DNA from: Zygaena filipendulae | Lineage: Eukaryota > Arthropoda > Insecta > Lepidoptera > Zygaenidae | Direction of reading: 5' to 3' | Assembly (NCBI GenBank): GCA_907165275.2 | Contig: OU015658.1 | Span: 880,501-944,500, forward strand | Length of the DNA stretch: 64,000 nt | In this document: one piece after another, positions 45,020-56,175 of the stretch | Position numbering within the stretch: position 1 is the stretch's first letter | How the letters are laid out: the number at the start of each line of letters is the position of its first letter | Program-made: the position numbers and the translations under genes | The notes under the pieces: generated by a model | Told to the model about the DNA's origin: nothing | Databases searched by the model: none | Seen by the model: only the letters and a program-made list of their open reading frames with translations

Positions 45020-48000
45020 ATACAGAAACGTTATGAAGAAAACTTAAAACGTCGAAAAAGTTCGCGTTTGTCAACAATAGACAGCATAAGAAACATCCCA
45101 AAATGTGAAAGTCCTGCGCCTCTGTCGCAAGCGCAACAAAAAATTGAACACCGACGACAGCAGCTTGAGAAATGGAAGCAAGAAAAAGAAAAAAGGAAAA
45201 AAGAGGAGGCAGCAAAAAGAAAGAAACCATTTGTAACTGGAGTGGTCCGCAATCCAATAGCCTTCAACCCACCACCACTACTGCCAACCAGAAAAGTAAT
45301 GAAAAGCACATCAGATAGAGTAACAAGATCACAAACATTAAAGACTAGTGTACCTAAAGCCAAAATTGCTGCAAATGAAACTAAGTATTTGTCATTCTGC
45401 CCGCCACAGACAGTAAATTTAGTAGATGCACCAGTACTAGTACCATGGACAAAGAATCAAAAGATCAAAAGTAATGTTGAAGAAGTTGAACAAGTCACAA
45501 AGAACACAAACAAATCTTCTTGTGTAGTTCATACAAGATCAAAAGCTGCACAAAACAACTTGGATACCAAACTCACTCAAAAACAAAATACAAAACCTGA
45601 AAATGGCCATATTTTCAGGTTTGGCACTGGGGGTGGCAGATATGATAAAAAGCCAATGAGCTACTTACAAAGTAGTTCTAGTAGTGAAATAGAAAATTTT
45701 ACAGAAAAAAAACAGAACAAGACTGTCCCTAGAAAGACAATGTCAAAGAAATCTCCTAATATACCTGTGCCGAAGAGTGAGTCGAGTTCTGAAGAAAAAC
45801 TTCGGTCCCCCAAATCTCCACAGTCACAGTTGGCAGCAGAAACGTTTGTCACAGAGATAATACCAAACAGATCTAACCAAAGGAAAACAATGCCAAATAA
45901 TGATGATATTGAGAGTCCTGAGCTTCAGAATCAATTGAGAGAAGAGCAACTGCAATCAAATAACTCTGCCACAACATCAATAACACCAGAACAAATCAAG
46001 GAATTAAGTCAGCAGATAAGTCCCTTTGTCACCAGATCAAGAGGAAAGGATAAGGCTAGAAAAGAGATGATGAAGAAAATTGAGGAAGGTATGGACATAT
46101 TTTTGTCTACTAAAAACTAAATTCACATTAAGTTTGCAGTAGTTTAGTCTATAGACAAGCTATCCTGCGCGATAATTTCGGAGTTCCTGTGGAATTGTTC
46201 CGTACAAATTTTACAACTCCTTTTCATCCCCTTAGGGGTTGAATTTTCAAAAATCCTTTCGTCATACAAAGAACACACCCTCCAAGTTTCAGGTCTCTAC
46301 GATCAGTCATTCAGGACAAAGTATTTTATATGTATAGAAGATATATACATCTTTAGTTAGTATAGAGTATAGACTTATTGTATGTGCATACATATATTGT
46401 CATTGTATAAATGTGTGAACGCCATTAGATGCGGGAAGCGCAGGACCGGTCATTGTGGCGATCCTTGGGGCTGGCCTATGTCCAGCTGTGTACTTCTTTC
46501 TGCTGATATAATAATAATCCTCGTCACAACACTCAGATCTACTTGATCCCACAGTAAGCTATTATTAGCTTGTGACGTGGAAACCAAGCAAACGTTTATA
46601 TACTATGTGGTATATACTACATCGAATTACTTGTAATATTATACTATACATATATAAACACACCCAGACTGGAAAGTGGAAACCTGTGTTCATCACACAA
46701 AATCCAACCCCACCGGGAATCGAACCCGGAACCTCTTGATTAGCGGGTAGGCAATAGGCATGGTGACCTACTGCGCCAATCGGGTCGTCAATATGATGAA
46801 ATGTGTTGGATTAATTTTTGTTTCCATGGCAGGGCTACTGGATGAGGACGCAAGCGATATGAATAGTGTACAGCATTTCCGTCAGCAGTTAAACTCGGAG
46901 ATACAGCGCATGACAGAGCTGTGCGACTCTTGGGACAAGACAGCGAAACAAAATGTTTTGCCGGAAATGGCGCAGGTCAGTTATTAAAACCGTTAAACTT
47001 TTGAAATAAAGAAAAATATCATCTATCGGCATTCCTGCCGTTAAAGGACAATGCCAATCTTTGTATGAAGAGTGGACCAAGTGCTGCCCAGAATAAAGTC
47101 ATAGTACATTATGTTCCTTAGGGTAGTAGTAGTCTGTAAAATAAAGCGCATCTAATTCTATCCCAGGAGTCGTGAAAAAAAAAGTTTTTGTTGAGATTTA
47201 TTGGGAAACAATAAACTTGCATAGAAGGTAGATCAAGTGCTGCCCAGGATGTAGACATAGAACATTATGTTCCTTAGGGTAGTAGTAGTCTGTAAAATAA
47301 AGCGCATCTAATTCTATCCCCGGAGTCGTGAAAAAAAAAAGTTTTTGTTGAGATTTATCGGGAAACCATAAACATTCATGGAAGGTGGGCCAAGTGCTGC
47401 CCAGGATGTAGACATAGTACAATATGTTCCTAATAGTAGTAGTAGTCAGTAAAATAAAGCGCGTCTAATTCCATCCTAGGAGTCGTGGGAAAAAAAGGTA
47501 TTATTTATTGGGTAAAAATAAATACTTAATAACAATAAATAAATGCTTTTCCCGATGGAGGGATGTATATTTTTGAGGAGTTTTACTGATACACACTATC
47601 AGCTCCACTTCACCACATGCACTGTGATGAGCATAAACTGCTCAGCAACCACCTTAAAGTAATCGAATCGCAACCTGTGAAATACCTATTATTGAGTAGT
47701 TCCGCTGGTCATCTGTTGTCTTCATCATTAGTTTCACTTCACTAAATGGTGCTTTCCGATAGCAAATGCATAAAATATTCCAAAAAATACCCAAAATTGG
47801 TAGGTGTGCCTATAATATTTGACAAGTTTCCTCCATTTCTCCAATATCCCATCATCAGATCCTGACCTTATGGCAGTGGTACCACCTCGGAAGTATACCC
47901 TTTCAACCAAAAAAAGAATTTTCTAAATCGGTCCAGTCGTCTTCGAATAATCGGGGAACATATATACTATATAAAACGTACAAACAAAACTGACGTTAAT

Positions 48001-50287
48001 TTTTTTTCTCCGGGACCGATTTTGAAAAAAAATTAATTTTTCAATATAAAACAATGCAAGGAACTCAGTCAAGGTAGTCCTACTCCTGGGCAGCATTTGG
48101 TCCATACCCTGTCAATCTCCTTTAAGTCGTGTTTCGTTTTTTCATCGCGATAACTAGGAATTTTAATCTCGAATGTTATTCGTCGATATTTGCGTGGTAG
48201 GTTTGACACAGGGGCCTGCCACTGAAAAAAAATTGTAATTTATAGAGAAACTAGCTGTTTCCCACGGTTTCAAGCGTTAAAATGTTCACGCATTCTATTA
48301 TTAATGTCGGTGCGTGCAGGAGTTGCTGCTGGGCGCGGTGGGGCAGGCGCGGCTGCTGATGTCCGCCAAGCTGCAGCAGTTCGCGGCGCTGGTGGCGCGC
48401 TGCGAGCGGCCCGAGCCGGGCGCCGCGCTCGTCACGCCCGCCGACCTGCACGGCTTCTGGGACATGGTCTACATGCAGGTGAGCGTGGACGTGGAGCGAT
48501 GGGCGTGCAGGGACAGCTGGCCGGGGAGGGCCCGCTGAGGGGCGTGCAGGTGAGGGTGCCTGTTATGAGGGGAGGAAAACACTAATTTCTTCTCTAAATC
48601 TTTATGTAGGTATCATGTCAGGGATTCCAAACTCGACCCGAATAATGAGCATGTTGACTAATTTTTATTTTTAGTCCGTCTTGTAGATTGTAAAAAACTA
48701 TTGGACACGTATTTTTTCTTTTTTTACGTAATCAAAAAATAACGGCGATATATTGAGTTGAAATTTCGCGTGACGTCACTATTCTGACAGTTTGTATGGC
48801 GGTTTTAGCGGTTAGTGACGTTACGACCCCTCACCCTAAACTTTAATGCGCTTTATCTCTGTATATTTTAATTTATTTGAAAAAGCAAAAAATACGTGTC
48901 CATTGTTTGTTTTATTTTCTAACTGACGGACTAATTAGAATTTTGATTTTCAAAAGTAGTCCACATCCCCATTCAGAACGCGAGGAAAACAGTATTTGTG
49001 GTGCGTTATCGTAGTCGCAGTGATTCAGAACGTTATTCGGCGGTGACATTTGCAGATCGAGAACATAAACGCCCGGTTCTCGAAGCTGGAGGAGTTGCGC
49101 TCGCGCGGCTGGGCGGAGGAGCTGCCGGGGCCCGCCGCGGCCCCCAGCCGGGCCCCCGCCAGGGCCCCCGGCCGGGCCCCGGACAGGGCCCCCCGCGCCA
49201 GGCCGCCGGCCGGCCAGCCCAGCAGACTCCGGGAGATGATTGCAGGTATGGATAACAGTGTTCGCTTGATTTTAACAAAAGCGCAGACAGAGGCGGTGCC
49301 TCCATACAAGCTAAAAGCCCGGCCTTCCTAGCCAAAACATTTGCTACAGAATATAGGATCTCTTCATCTGTGTCTCCTTAGTACAGTTGTCAATCTGTAA
49401 TGGTTAACGCATAAAAAACTAGGCAACGTGGCCGCGCGACATGTCGATACAATATGTCGCGCGGCCACGTCAAATATCATAAAGATTCGATTCTTTAGTT
49501 TTGTATGTGTAACGTTGATTGGGTATAATATTATATTGATGTTTTTGTATCCATCAATATATACTTGCTTTAGACGGTAATCAAAACAGTCACAAAGAAA
49601 CGATCTGTCAGTGAATCGTCAATAGCTGAAAGATTCCGGACGACGGAAATCCCGTCCGGTCGACGGACAGTCCAATGGAGAAATGCTTTTGTAGAACTGT
49701 TGCGGAATCCATCCAAACTTTGCACAAAATTAAACACAAACTTGAATAATTTTAAAATAGACAAGGTACCAAAATGGCCGACCACTCAGCATATGACGTG
49801 GATCTAGTCCCACGACGCTAATTTTCAGTGGATATTAATATACATAGATAAGTTTTATAAGTTTGTGTTCATATGCTCTCAGCTGCCAGGAGAGCTAAGA
49901 AAGAACAACAGGCGCCTTCGACGCCGGCGGCTGCGGGAGGGGAGAGCGGGGCGGGCGGGGAGAGCGGGGCGGAGGGGGCGAGTGGGGCGGGCGGGGAGAG
50001 CGGGGAGAGCAAGTTGTTCGAGGCGGGCTTCTTCAGCGTGCGCTCCCCGGTGCGAGTAGCGACGCCGCGCGAGCCCAGCCTGCTGCGGCTGGTGCTGTCC
50101 AACGAGGCCGACAAGTCCGCCGCCAAGGTGACACACGTACACGCACGCAAACGCACGCACACGCACGCGCGCACATGCATATGCACGCATGCACATTCAT
50201 GTGCACGCGCGCAAACGCACGCACGTACGTACGTACGTACGCACACGCACACACGCACGTACGCGCACACACGCACGTACGCGCACA

Positions 50288-50331
<44 letters not shown>

Positions 50332-53023
50332 CTCACTCACTCTCGATACATACACGCACAAGTTTCCAGTGACGAAGAGAACGTGAACCGTTCTCGATAC
50401 AATCTACCTGCGACATTTTGACATGGAAACTTTATTCTTTTCTTTTTATTATATATGGTTGCTTTACTCACAGTGACTCTGTCTATGTCACTTAGTTGAA
50501 AGCAAACGTAGCAGAATGAAACGAAATGAAAGTAGGTATATTTGTTCTTTATGGTACCGACAAAATCCAAACTAACTAAATGCGAATGTGAGCTTGTTTG
50601 TTTGTGTCTACGGCTTTAAATAACCAACCGCAATGATCATGAAATTTCACATACACTTAGTCGGCGACACACAAAAGGGCACTTTAAACTCATTCACTTT
50701 TTGTCCCGGAACTATTTAATACTAATATAATGGGTTAAGTAATTAACAAAAATTTAGTTTTTACTCATATATTAGATAAATAAAAATATTGGACACGTAT
50801 TTTTTTGATTTTAAACGTAAATAATAAAAATATAATGGAGATACATCAACTGGAAATGTCGCGTGACGTCACGCCGTGCTACAGTTTATACGACGTTATG
50901 ACGTCACGAGCCCCCACTCCTAAATTTTCGATGCGCTTTATTTATTTATTATAATTAACTATAAATACTATACTTACTATATTTTTGAACTATAAATTTG
51001 AAAAACCAAAATATACCTACGTGTCTATTATTTTTTTATTATCTGACTGACAGACTGGACATAATTTTGATCTATGTGTCTGATTGTAATTTCATATTAA
51101 CTGCTTTTCACTAAATGCATACGAAATTATATACGGTATGTACTTACATCAAAAAATCAGTTTTTTAAATTTTTTCCTGTCCGTCTGTTTGTTCCGGCTA
51201 ATCTTTGAAACGGCTGGACCGATTTTGACGGTACTTTCACTCGCAGACAGCTAGTGTTATAAGGAGTAAGTTAGGCTACTTTTTATCCCGGAATTCCCGC
51301 GGGAACTCCGACATTACCGTGGGGAACAGCTAGTAACCAATAACATGTTTGCCCCCGGGCAGCGGCGCGCGTCGTACGCCATGCTGCGCGCCTCGCTGCT
51401 GTGCCGCGACGTGGAGCTGGAGGGCATCGAGCCGCTGCAGGTGATTCACGATCTCATTATCTTCTTCTTTTTCTTTTTCTTTGTTTGGCTTCTTATACAC
51501 TCGCCTCCTCTATTCAGTGACAAAAGCGCTAGAGCAGTTCTCCTCCTGATCTTAACTTTGAATGAAATGAAAAACACTTTATTGAGCACCACAAACAGTA
51601 CAATGACTTAGAAAACATATAAAACAGAAAGTATTAAGTAGCTCCAAAAGGCAGCCTTATAGCTATAAACTCCAGGTCCAGCATATTTATAATAGTAAAA
51701 TAGTAGGTAGGTGGTGCGGTAGTACAGCAATTAAACATACATGTAAATAAAATTGAAGTGTCTGTTTGTAATCTCAAATTAACAGCTTGTCACTAAAGCA
51801 TGCAAAAGTATACACATAATATGATACTTGCATCAAAAAATCAATTCCTAAAATTTTTCTCTGTCTGCCTGTCTGTTTGTTCCGGCTAATCTCTGAAACT
51901 GCTGGACCGATTTTAACGGGACTTTCACTGGCAGATAGCTGATGTTATAAGGTGTAACTTAGACTACTTTTTATTCCGAAATTCTGGCGAGATCTCTGAA
52001 ATTTACGTTGGTGAAACCACGGGGCACAGCTAGTATTCAATATTAGTAGGTAATAAATCGAAGGTGTGTTAACTATTTGCAAATGGGCATGTTGACTAAT
52101 TATTTTTTTTAGTCCGTCTTGTAGATTATTAAAAAATATTGGACACGTATTTTTTATTTTTGTTTTTACGTAATCAAAAAATAACGGCGATATATTGAGT
52201 TGAAATTTCGCGTGACGTCACTATTCTGACAGTTTGTATGGCGGTTTTAGCGGTTAGTGACGTCACGACCCCCTCACCCTAAACTTTAATGCGCTTTATC
52301 TCTGTATATTTTAATTTATTTTAAAAAGCAAAAAATACGTGTCTATTGTTTTTTATTTTCTAACTGACGGACTAATTAGAATTTTAGATTTTCAAAAGTA
52401 CCTAGTCAACATCCCCATAGCGACTCTTCGACTCATTCACCTAATCGTGTCGTCTTATTTGACAGCAAACACCTGTACAGATGACGCCGGCGAGCCAGGC
52501 CGCGGAGCCCGGCCGCAGCATCCTCAAGTCCAGCGGCGATCGTAAACGCTCGATCAGAAAATCCGTCAAGAAAATTGTCTACTTCGACGATTCAGTCATC
52601 GACACCGACGAGCCGCAAAACGACGACACAGAAGAGAAGGAAAAAGACACGCAGCCGACACCAAATATCGCTGAACCGACGACCAGAGACGGAGAGTCGA
52701 CAGCGGACAGCGAGCCGTCGTCGACGGACATGGATGAAGGTCAGAACAAAGAGAACGAGAGATGCGACGCGGTCGAAGAGAGAAGCCCGATAGTGACCAG
52801 GAGCAGGCGGAAGACTCTCGACACACCCAAAACGCCGAGCGAAGCGACCCCGAGGCGGCGCAAGTCGAATACCAAGTGCGATACGGAAACGGTAATCGCG
52901 CCTAAAAGTTCCTCGCGCAAGAACAAGCCGCTGCAGGAAGCTCCGGAACTCAACGGCGAAGCGCCGGCGCCGAGGCGCTCGAGTCGGCGGAAGAGTGCTG
53001 TCACACGCGCGGCCATGGAGTGA
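45020..53023 (+). CDS. DLGAP5: HURP/DLGAP5-like mitotic spindle protein (Drosophila mars family)
   Basis: HURP binds and stabilises kinetochore microtubules under Ran control. Exons are 45020-46088, 46833-46975, 48320-48478, 49056-49245, 49883-50127, 51363-51440 and 52466-53023, giving 2442 bp (813 residues); the start lies in upstream exons (see 43775-44183). The first exon carries a charged, coiled-coil-like microtubule-binding region (QKIEHRRQQLEKWKQEKEK, GVVRNPIAF). The GKAP domain is clear: FRQQLNSEIQRMTELCDSWD, GQARLLMSAKLQQFAALV, DLHGFWDMVYMQ, IENINARFSKLEEL, then FEAGFFSVRSPVR. The long basic/acidic tail has several S/T-P and KxxL sites fitting mitotic phosphorylation (TPKTPSEATPRRR). 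Exons 48320 onward are far richer in GC than the first two. All joins keep frame. Confidence 0.9.
46145..46340 (-). repeat. Lep1-like variant D fragment in HURP intron
   Basis: ACAAGCTATCCTGCGCGATA, TTTTCATCCCCTTAGGGGTT and CAGTCATTCAGGACAAAGTA resemble the diverged copy at 12012. Confidence 0.45.
46425..46790. repeat. RTE-type LINE tail joined tail-to-tail to a tRNA-derived SINE
   Basis: 46425-46515 (GATGCGGGAAGCGCAGGACC...CCAGCTGTGTAC...CTGATATAATAATAA) is a LINE 3' tail, as at 14575. It meets, at a shared ATAATAATA run, the tail of a minus-strand SINE whose B box (GGTTCGATTCCCGG on minus) is at 46712-46725. The SINE ends at 46790, 42 bp before HURP exon 2. Confidence 0.7.
47041..48125. 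mobile_element. TTAA-flanked element with subterminal tandem repeats (piggyBac-like)
   Basis: TTAA stands at 47041-47044 and 48122-48125. The ends AGGACAATGCCAAT...GGACCAAGTGCTGCCCAG and the inverse CTGGGCAGCATTTGGTCC...CAATCTCCT are inverted. From about 47040 to 47520 a 156-157 bp unit is repeated 2.8 times (GTGCTGCCCA at 47081, 47237, 47394). No transposase frame remains. Class is inferred from the TTAA target only. Confidence 0.65.
48646..48970 (+). repeat. GGGCATGTTGACTA MITE, copy 1
   Basis: Ends GAGCATGTTGACTA and TAGTCCACATCCCC are inverted. The interior has GGACACGTATTTTTTCTTTT, ACGGCGATATATTGAGTTGA and one intact TGACGTCA plus one mutated (TGACGTTA). It lies in the HURP intron before the 49056 exon. 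Confidence 0.8.
49426..49470. repeat. Perfect 17-bp GC-rich hairpin
   Basis: ACGTGGCCGCGCGACAT (49426-49442) and ATGTCGCGCGGCCACGT (49454-49470) are exact reverse complements separated by 11 bases. It is within a HURP intron, inside a decayed relative of the 29652 foldback. Confidence 0.7.
50128..50345. repeat. (AC)n/(ACGC)n tract abutting a HURP splice donor
   Basis: After AAG|GTGACACACGTACACG the intron continues as CA- and CGCA-rich repeat for about 210 bp. Open frames over it in all directions are artefacts. Confidence 0.85.
50755..51075 (+). repeat. GGGCATG MITE, diverged copy
   Basis: TATTGGACACGTATTTTTTT, CGCGTGACGTCACGCC, TTATGACGTCACGAGC and CTGACTGACAGACTGG align in order with the better copies. 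The ends are eroded. Confidence 0.6.
51165..51334 (+). repeat. Lep1-like repeat ending 28 bp from a HURP acceptor
   Basis: TTCCGGCTAATCTTTGAAAC, TGGACCGATTTTGACGGTAC, TCCCGGAATTCCCGCGGGAA and the end GGGGAACAGCTAGT at 51334. The AG of the next exon is at 51361-51362. Confidence 0.7.
51740..52034 (+). repeat. Lep1-like repeat, variant B, complete
   Basis: AAATAAAATTGAAGTGTCTG, TCTGTCTGCCTGTCTGTTTG, GACTTTCACTGGCAGATAGC and the end CGGGGCACAGCTAGT. The interior matches 8021-8246 and 51165-51334. Confidence 0.7.
52085..52416 (+). repeat. GGGCATGTTGACTA MITE, copy 2
   Basis: Ends GGGCATGTTGACTA and TAGTCAACATCCCC are inverted. Two TGACGTCA palindromes (GCGTGACGTCACTATT, TTAGTGACGTCACGAC). It ends 50 bp before the last HURP exon. 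Confidence 0.85.
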
Positions 53024-53910
53024 TGCAACACATAGATAATATAGAGATAGATACGAAACATAGACATACATAGAAGGATGGCCTCATTCGAAATTCCGTT
53101 CGAAATTTAAACACAAAAACATGACGTGTCGAGGTCGTAACGAGTGGACGCCCGTCGCGTTATTTGATATTTTCACCACCGTTCAGCAGCCATTTTGTTT
53201 TTCAAGATCTAACATGTTTATTTGGCGTTTCGCAGTAATTACTTAAATTGCCAAAAATATATACATTGGCAGAATTAAATGCGATAAATCGCGATAGATT
53301 GAAGAAGAAGAAGCACAAAATTAAGTTCGCGCCTAAGAGGTAGTAATTTGAAATCATGTGGTTCCATCACATTTTTGATTCCATGGCTCTGCGTGCGTTG
53401 AATGCTGTTCTATGTCTATTAATTCCTTGGTTAAAAAAAAATTGTACATTGACATTTCAACCCGAGTGCCAACGACTTTGTAAAAGTTGCCACTCTTTAG
53501 AATAATTGCTATCAGGAATTTATCAGGAAGTTACTTTGTGTTTCTGCTGTAATCATGTGTTTTAATTATATCATTTTTTGTCATATAAAACTTATAGATC
53601 GTATCTTAGTAAATATTTTCTAATTTTAATTTTGTAGTGTTGCAATTTAGATACATTTTTTCTGATGTTCCATATTTTTTTTCCCGTTGAATCTCTTCAA
53701 GGTCACTATTGAGTTGCTTTACGTTACATTTGTTTTTTTTTTAGAATAGTTTCGTTTGATATTTTTATGTGATTTTTGGTATGTTACAGTTGATACCGGT
53801 TAGATAATACTTTAGGGATTTTCCCCGAGCTTTTGCTGATTGCCTATGAGTCTAGCTGTGAAACTGTATAGATTTATTTATGAACTTAATAAAATTGACA
53901 TGTTTCGATC
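53024..53910 (+). other. Probable HURP 3' UTR
   Basis: This is AT-rich sequence free of the repeat families after the HURP stop. AATAAA at 53888-53893 is the likely poly(A) signal. The UTR assignment is positional. Confidence 0.5.
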
Positions 53911-54140
53911 ACTCATAACTTGTACTGATCTCCCCGAAGCTTGCTCGAATCATCCCGCAGTCTGTATTGGACCTCCGTAAGCTTGTACTCAAAGCTTGCG
54001 AGCTCGTATTGGGTTTTAATGCTTCTGCTCGTTTTCACGCTGGTTTTCTTATTCTCCTGAGTTTTTCTTACCTTTTACAATAATAATATGTAGTAACTTT
54101 CCCAATACATCTATACTTTCTTATATTACTAACAATCTTT

Positions 54141-54530
54141 TCTGATATTATAAATGCGAAAATGAGTTTGTTTGTTAGGCTTTCACGCCTGCTCGGCTCA
54201 ACCGATCATCATGGAATTTGGTAGATATACACGTTGTCAGGTGTACAGAGAAGGGTATAGGGTACTTTTTATCCCGGCATTCCTGCGGGAACTCCAAAAC
54301 TACTGCGGGGAACAGCTAGTAAACTGTATATTCCTACTAGCTGGTCCCTGCGGTTTCACCCGCGTTAATTAAGGTGTCCCCGCGGAAATTCCGTGATAAA
54401 AACTACCCTATGTCCTTCTCTGTGCCCCTAGTAAAGTGCATGCAAAATTTCATGGCGATCGGTTCGGCCGTTACGGCGTGAAAGCGTAACAAACAAACAA
54501 ACTCACTTTCGGATTTATAATAGTAAGGAT
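54141..54530. repeat. Convergent pair of Lep1-like repeats
   Basis: A plus copy (54141-54321; ends GGGGAACAGCTAGT) is followed 16 bp later by a minus copy (54337-54530; starts ACTAGCTGGTCCCTGCGG, ends TTATAATAGTAAGG). Their 3' CTAG ends face each other. Confidence 0.75.
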
Positions 54531-55169
54531 TTATTTTCGAGTATTTTTAGCCTCTGACAATAATAAAAAAGTTACAAAACAGCTAAACTTTATATTCCTA
54601 GTTAATGGCATATGCGTTTACATAGTTGATCTTGGTGTTAGGGCTTCCAATACATCTTAGTTTACTGAACCGCCCTCTAGAATTCCCAATGTTATAGGTA
54701 CATAATAATAAAATAATAAATTAAATAAATTCAGCTTTTGTCGAAGACTTAAATTTTAATGTAAACACGTATATTATAAGAATATTTTTGGTTAATTACT
54801 AAATTGATATGTGATAAATGAATAAATTGCTATGCTACTGAAAAAATAAAGACTACCAAAAGGTTTTTACGAATTAACTTTATGCATGACTTTAGGTTGT
54901 ATTGTTTAATTAAATAATCTTAGTAAATATTATTTTAATTATGACATTTGAAAATAAAGGAGAGAATAAAAACAATATATTATACTGCATTTCATTAAAC
55001 CTTATTAGGTAAATATTTATTGGTGAACCAAGAGAATCGAAACTCAATAGAATAATGTAGAGTTTTAAATGTGCCTACATCGTAGCTGCAATGAAACGAA
55101 GTAATTTCTTTTTTTTTTTTAGTTTTTGGGTTAAAATTACGCGGGTCGCGGGTAGTTTGGTCGATTTTT

Positions 55170-55300
55170 TTTTTATGTCATAGGGGACAAACGGGCAAGT
55201 GGCACACCTGATGGTAAGTGATTACCGCCGCCCGTGGACATCTGCAACACCAGAAGGCGTGCAGGTGCGTTGCCGACCTGGAACGGGGATGGGAACTGCT
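55170..55300 (+). repeat. CATAGGGGACAAACGGGCAAG interspersed repeat
   Basis: This is the longest of the three copies: TTATGTCATAGGGGACAAAC, CACACCTGATGGTAAGTGAT and GTGCAGGTGCGTTGCCGACC. It directly precedes a MITE at 55309. Confidence 0.6.
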
Positions 55301-55308
55301 GCTGGAAT

Positions 55309-55635
55309 GGGCATGTTGACTAATTTTTATTTTTTAGTCCGTCTTGTAGATTATTAAAAAATATTGGACACGTATTTTTTATTTTTTTACGTAATCAAAA
55401 AATAACGGCGATATATTGAGTTGAAATTTCGCGTGACGTCACTATTCTGACAATTTGTATGGCGGTTTTGCGGTTAGTGACGTCACGACCTCCTCATCGT
55501 AAACTTTAGTGCGCTTTATCTCTGTATATTTTAATTTTATTATTTAAAAAAGCAAAAAATACGTGTCTATTGTTTTTTTATTTTCTAACTGACGGACTAA
55601 TTAGAATTTTGATTTTCAATAGTAGTCAACATCCC
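55309..55635 (+). repeat. GGGCATGTTGACTA MITE, copy 3
   Basis: Ends GGGCATGTTGACTA and TAGTCAACATCCC are inverted, with both TGACGTCA sites intact. Confidence 0.85.
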
Positions 55636-56143
55636 TATTGATGCTGTTATGGTTTTTTTCGTTCGCCTATTATGATTCCTTCTCCCTTTGTATGGCAAAA
55701 TACTATTAGGTTTTGGCTTGCACGTCAGCAAACTAAGCATAGTCTAGTCTATTATGACTAGTCATTTTGTCCGAGTCACATCATGTCTAGATTCATAAGC
55801 ATGTTTATGACTGATATGGAAAACCAGGGATTAGGTACAGTATGAAGCGTCCTCGAATTTTTGGCTCCTACCGCATTTGATAACCTACATAGCCCAGTGC
55901 CAAAATGCTTATTACATATGGGGAACATGGAGCTAGGATATGCAATGAGAAATTTGAACGAATTGTATGGAATCGTTGGCAATAAATATTGTACTCACGC
56001 TTCTTCTACAAGCTTCAATTGATTGTAAAAATAATTGAATGGTTGTATGTTAGTTTTTTTTAGATTTCTCCTTGTGTTCTTAGGTAGAAATTTAATGTTT
56101 GGCGTGTTAAAATGATCGTGGACCAGTGTCATTAACTCGTAGG

Positions 56144-56175
56144 CTCAGACGAAATAAATTTTTATTTCGTCTGAG
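56144..56175. mobile_element. 32-bp perfect palindrome flanked by an 8-bp duplication
   Basis: CTCAGACGAAATAAAT followed by its reverse complement. CTCGTAGG is present directly on both sides (56136-56143 and 56176-56183). It is the second occurrence of the 21826 palindrome at an unrelated site. Confidence 0.8.

Noticed and set aside
49865..50336. Minus-strand frames opposite HURP exon 49883-50127
   Set aside because: They are shadows of a GC-rich exon and a CA repeat. The plus frame carries the conserved FEAGFFSVRSPV motif.
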